The translations under genes were made by a program, and so were the position numbers. The notes below the pieces were generated by a model. It had not been told where the DNA came from. It saw only the letters and a program-made list of their open reading frames with translations, and made no database searches. Below are positions 5,742 through 5,859 of a DNA stretch of 5,859 nt, one piece after another; positions within the stretch are counted from its first letter, which is position 1, and each line of letters starts with the position of its first letter. This stretch comes from Verrucomicrobiota bacterium (GTDB taxonomy: Bacteria > Verrucomicrobiota > Verrucomicrobiia > Limisphaerales > JADLHS01): contig JANYBF010000394.1 in the NCBI GenBank assembly GCA_025360895.1, forward strand, positions 1 to 5,859, written 5' to 3'.

Positions 5742-5859
5742 TCAGAAGCCGGAGGAACTGGAGCGGCGATACAGCGGTGTCGGCGTGTAGCTACCGGTGT
5801 AGGGACGCGGCATGGTGTCGAGTTTGTAGCTGTCGTAGCTCGGCAGAGGTGTCGGGCGA
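5742..5859 (-). CDS. C-terminal end of an unidentified protein (5' partial)
   Basis: A minus-strand frame enters from the window edge (first whole codon 5858-5856) and stops at TGA 5744-5742, giving 38 residues. The peptide is rich in Tyr, Pro, Thr and Ser (pieces: PSYDSYKLDTMPRPYTGSYT, then PTPLYRR and a SSSSGF end). Third codon positions are mostly G or C, as in the other genes here. A palindrome follows the stop, as expected at a gene end, and the CHAT gene starts 98 bases downstream on the same strand. I do not recognise the protein; the tail looks disordered. It could still be chance, since the fragment is short and one other minus frame is also open across it. Confidence 0.5.
   Translation of the reverse strand, partial: RPTPLPSYDSYKLDTMPRPYTGSYTPTPLYRRSSSSGF

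Noticed and set aside
5799..5810. GTAGGGACGCGG, sharing 11 bases with the left end of element B
   Set aside because: It lacks the following hairpin and lies in the probable coding tail (PRPYT); chance or remnant cannot be told apart.

Overview
The window looks like a chromosomal segment of a moderately GC-rich bacterium. Three things point by inference to Verrucomicrobiota (Limisphaerales/Pedosphaera-like): an ebo gene pair, a large exported TPR-CHAT protein, and many short palindromic repeats that run in frame through coding sequence. The starts also lack clear Shine-Dalgarno sequences. No rRNA, tRNA, CRISPR array, integrase or transposase gene was seen.

Left part (1-1866, + strand): the 3' part of eboE (TIM-barrel sugar isomerase-like 'metabolite traffic' protein), then 11 bases later a complete eboC (UbiA-type membrane prenyltransferase-like protein). 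They look like the distal end of an ebo operon whose other genes would lie left of the window. Ebo proteins are known from cyanobacterial scytonemin-precursor export and from a Pseudomonas anti-nematode cluster.

Middle (1867-2160): a gene-free spacer between convergent genes. It holds a perfect 9-bp hairpin just past the CHAT stop codon, a weaker hairpin after eboC, and a degenerate dispersed-repeat-like stretch.

Right part (2161-5643, - strand): one 1160-residue protein with an N-terminal export signal, nine consecutive TPR units of exactly 42 residues each, a helical/coiled-coil linker, and a C-terminal CHAT (caspase-like) domain with an intact His960/Cys1070 dyad. The loops of the CHAT domain carry three in-frame inserts. 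Each is built of hairpins with a GTAG foot, the architecture of REP/REPIN elements mobilised by RAYT transposases in other bacteria. A fourth, AT-rich repeat-like insert lies nearby. This is the most interesting signal here: a putative secreted protease domain that has absorbed REP-like palindromes as new loop peptides while keeping its catalytic residues.

Right edge (5644-5859): the CHAT 5' leader, an intergenic copy of the same GTAG-foot hairpin family, and the likely C-terminal end of another minus-strand gene running off the edge.

The two halves (ebo genes and CHAT gene) converge and there is no sign that they work together.
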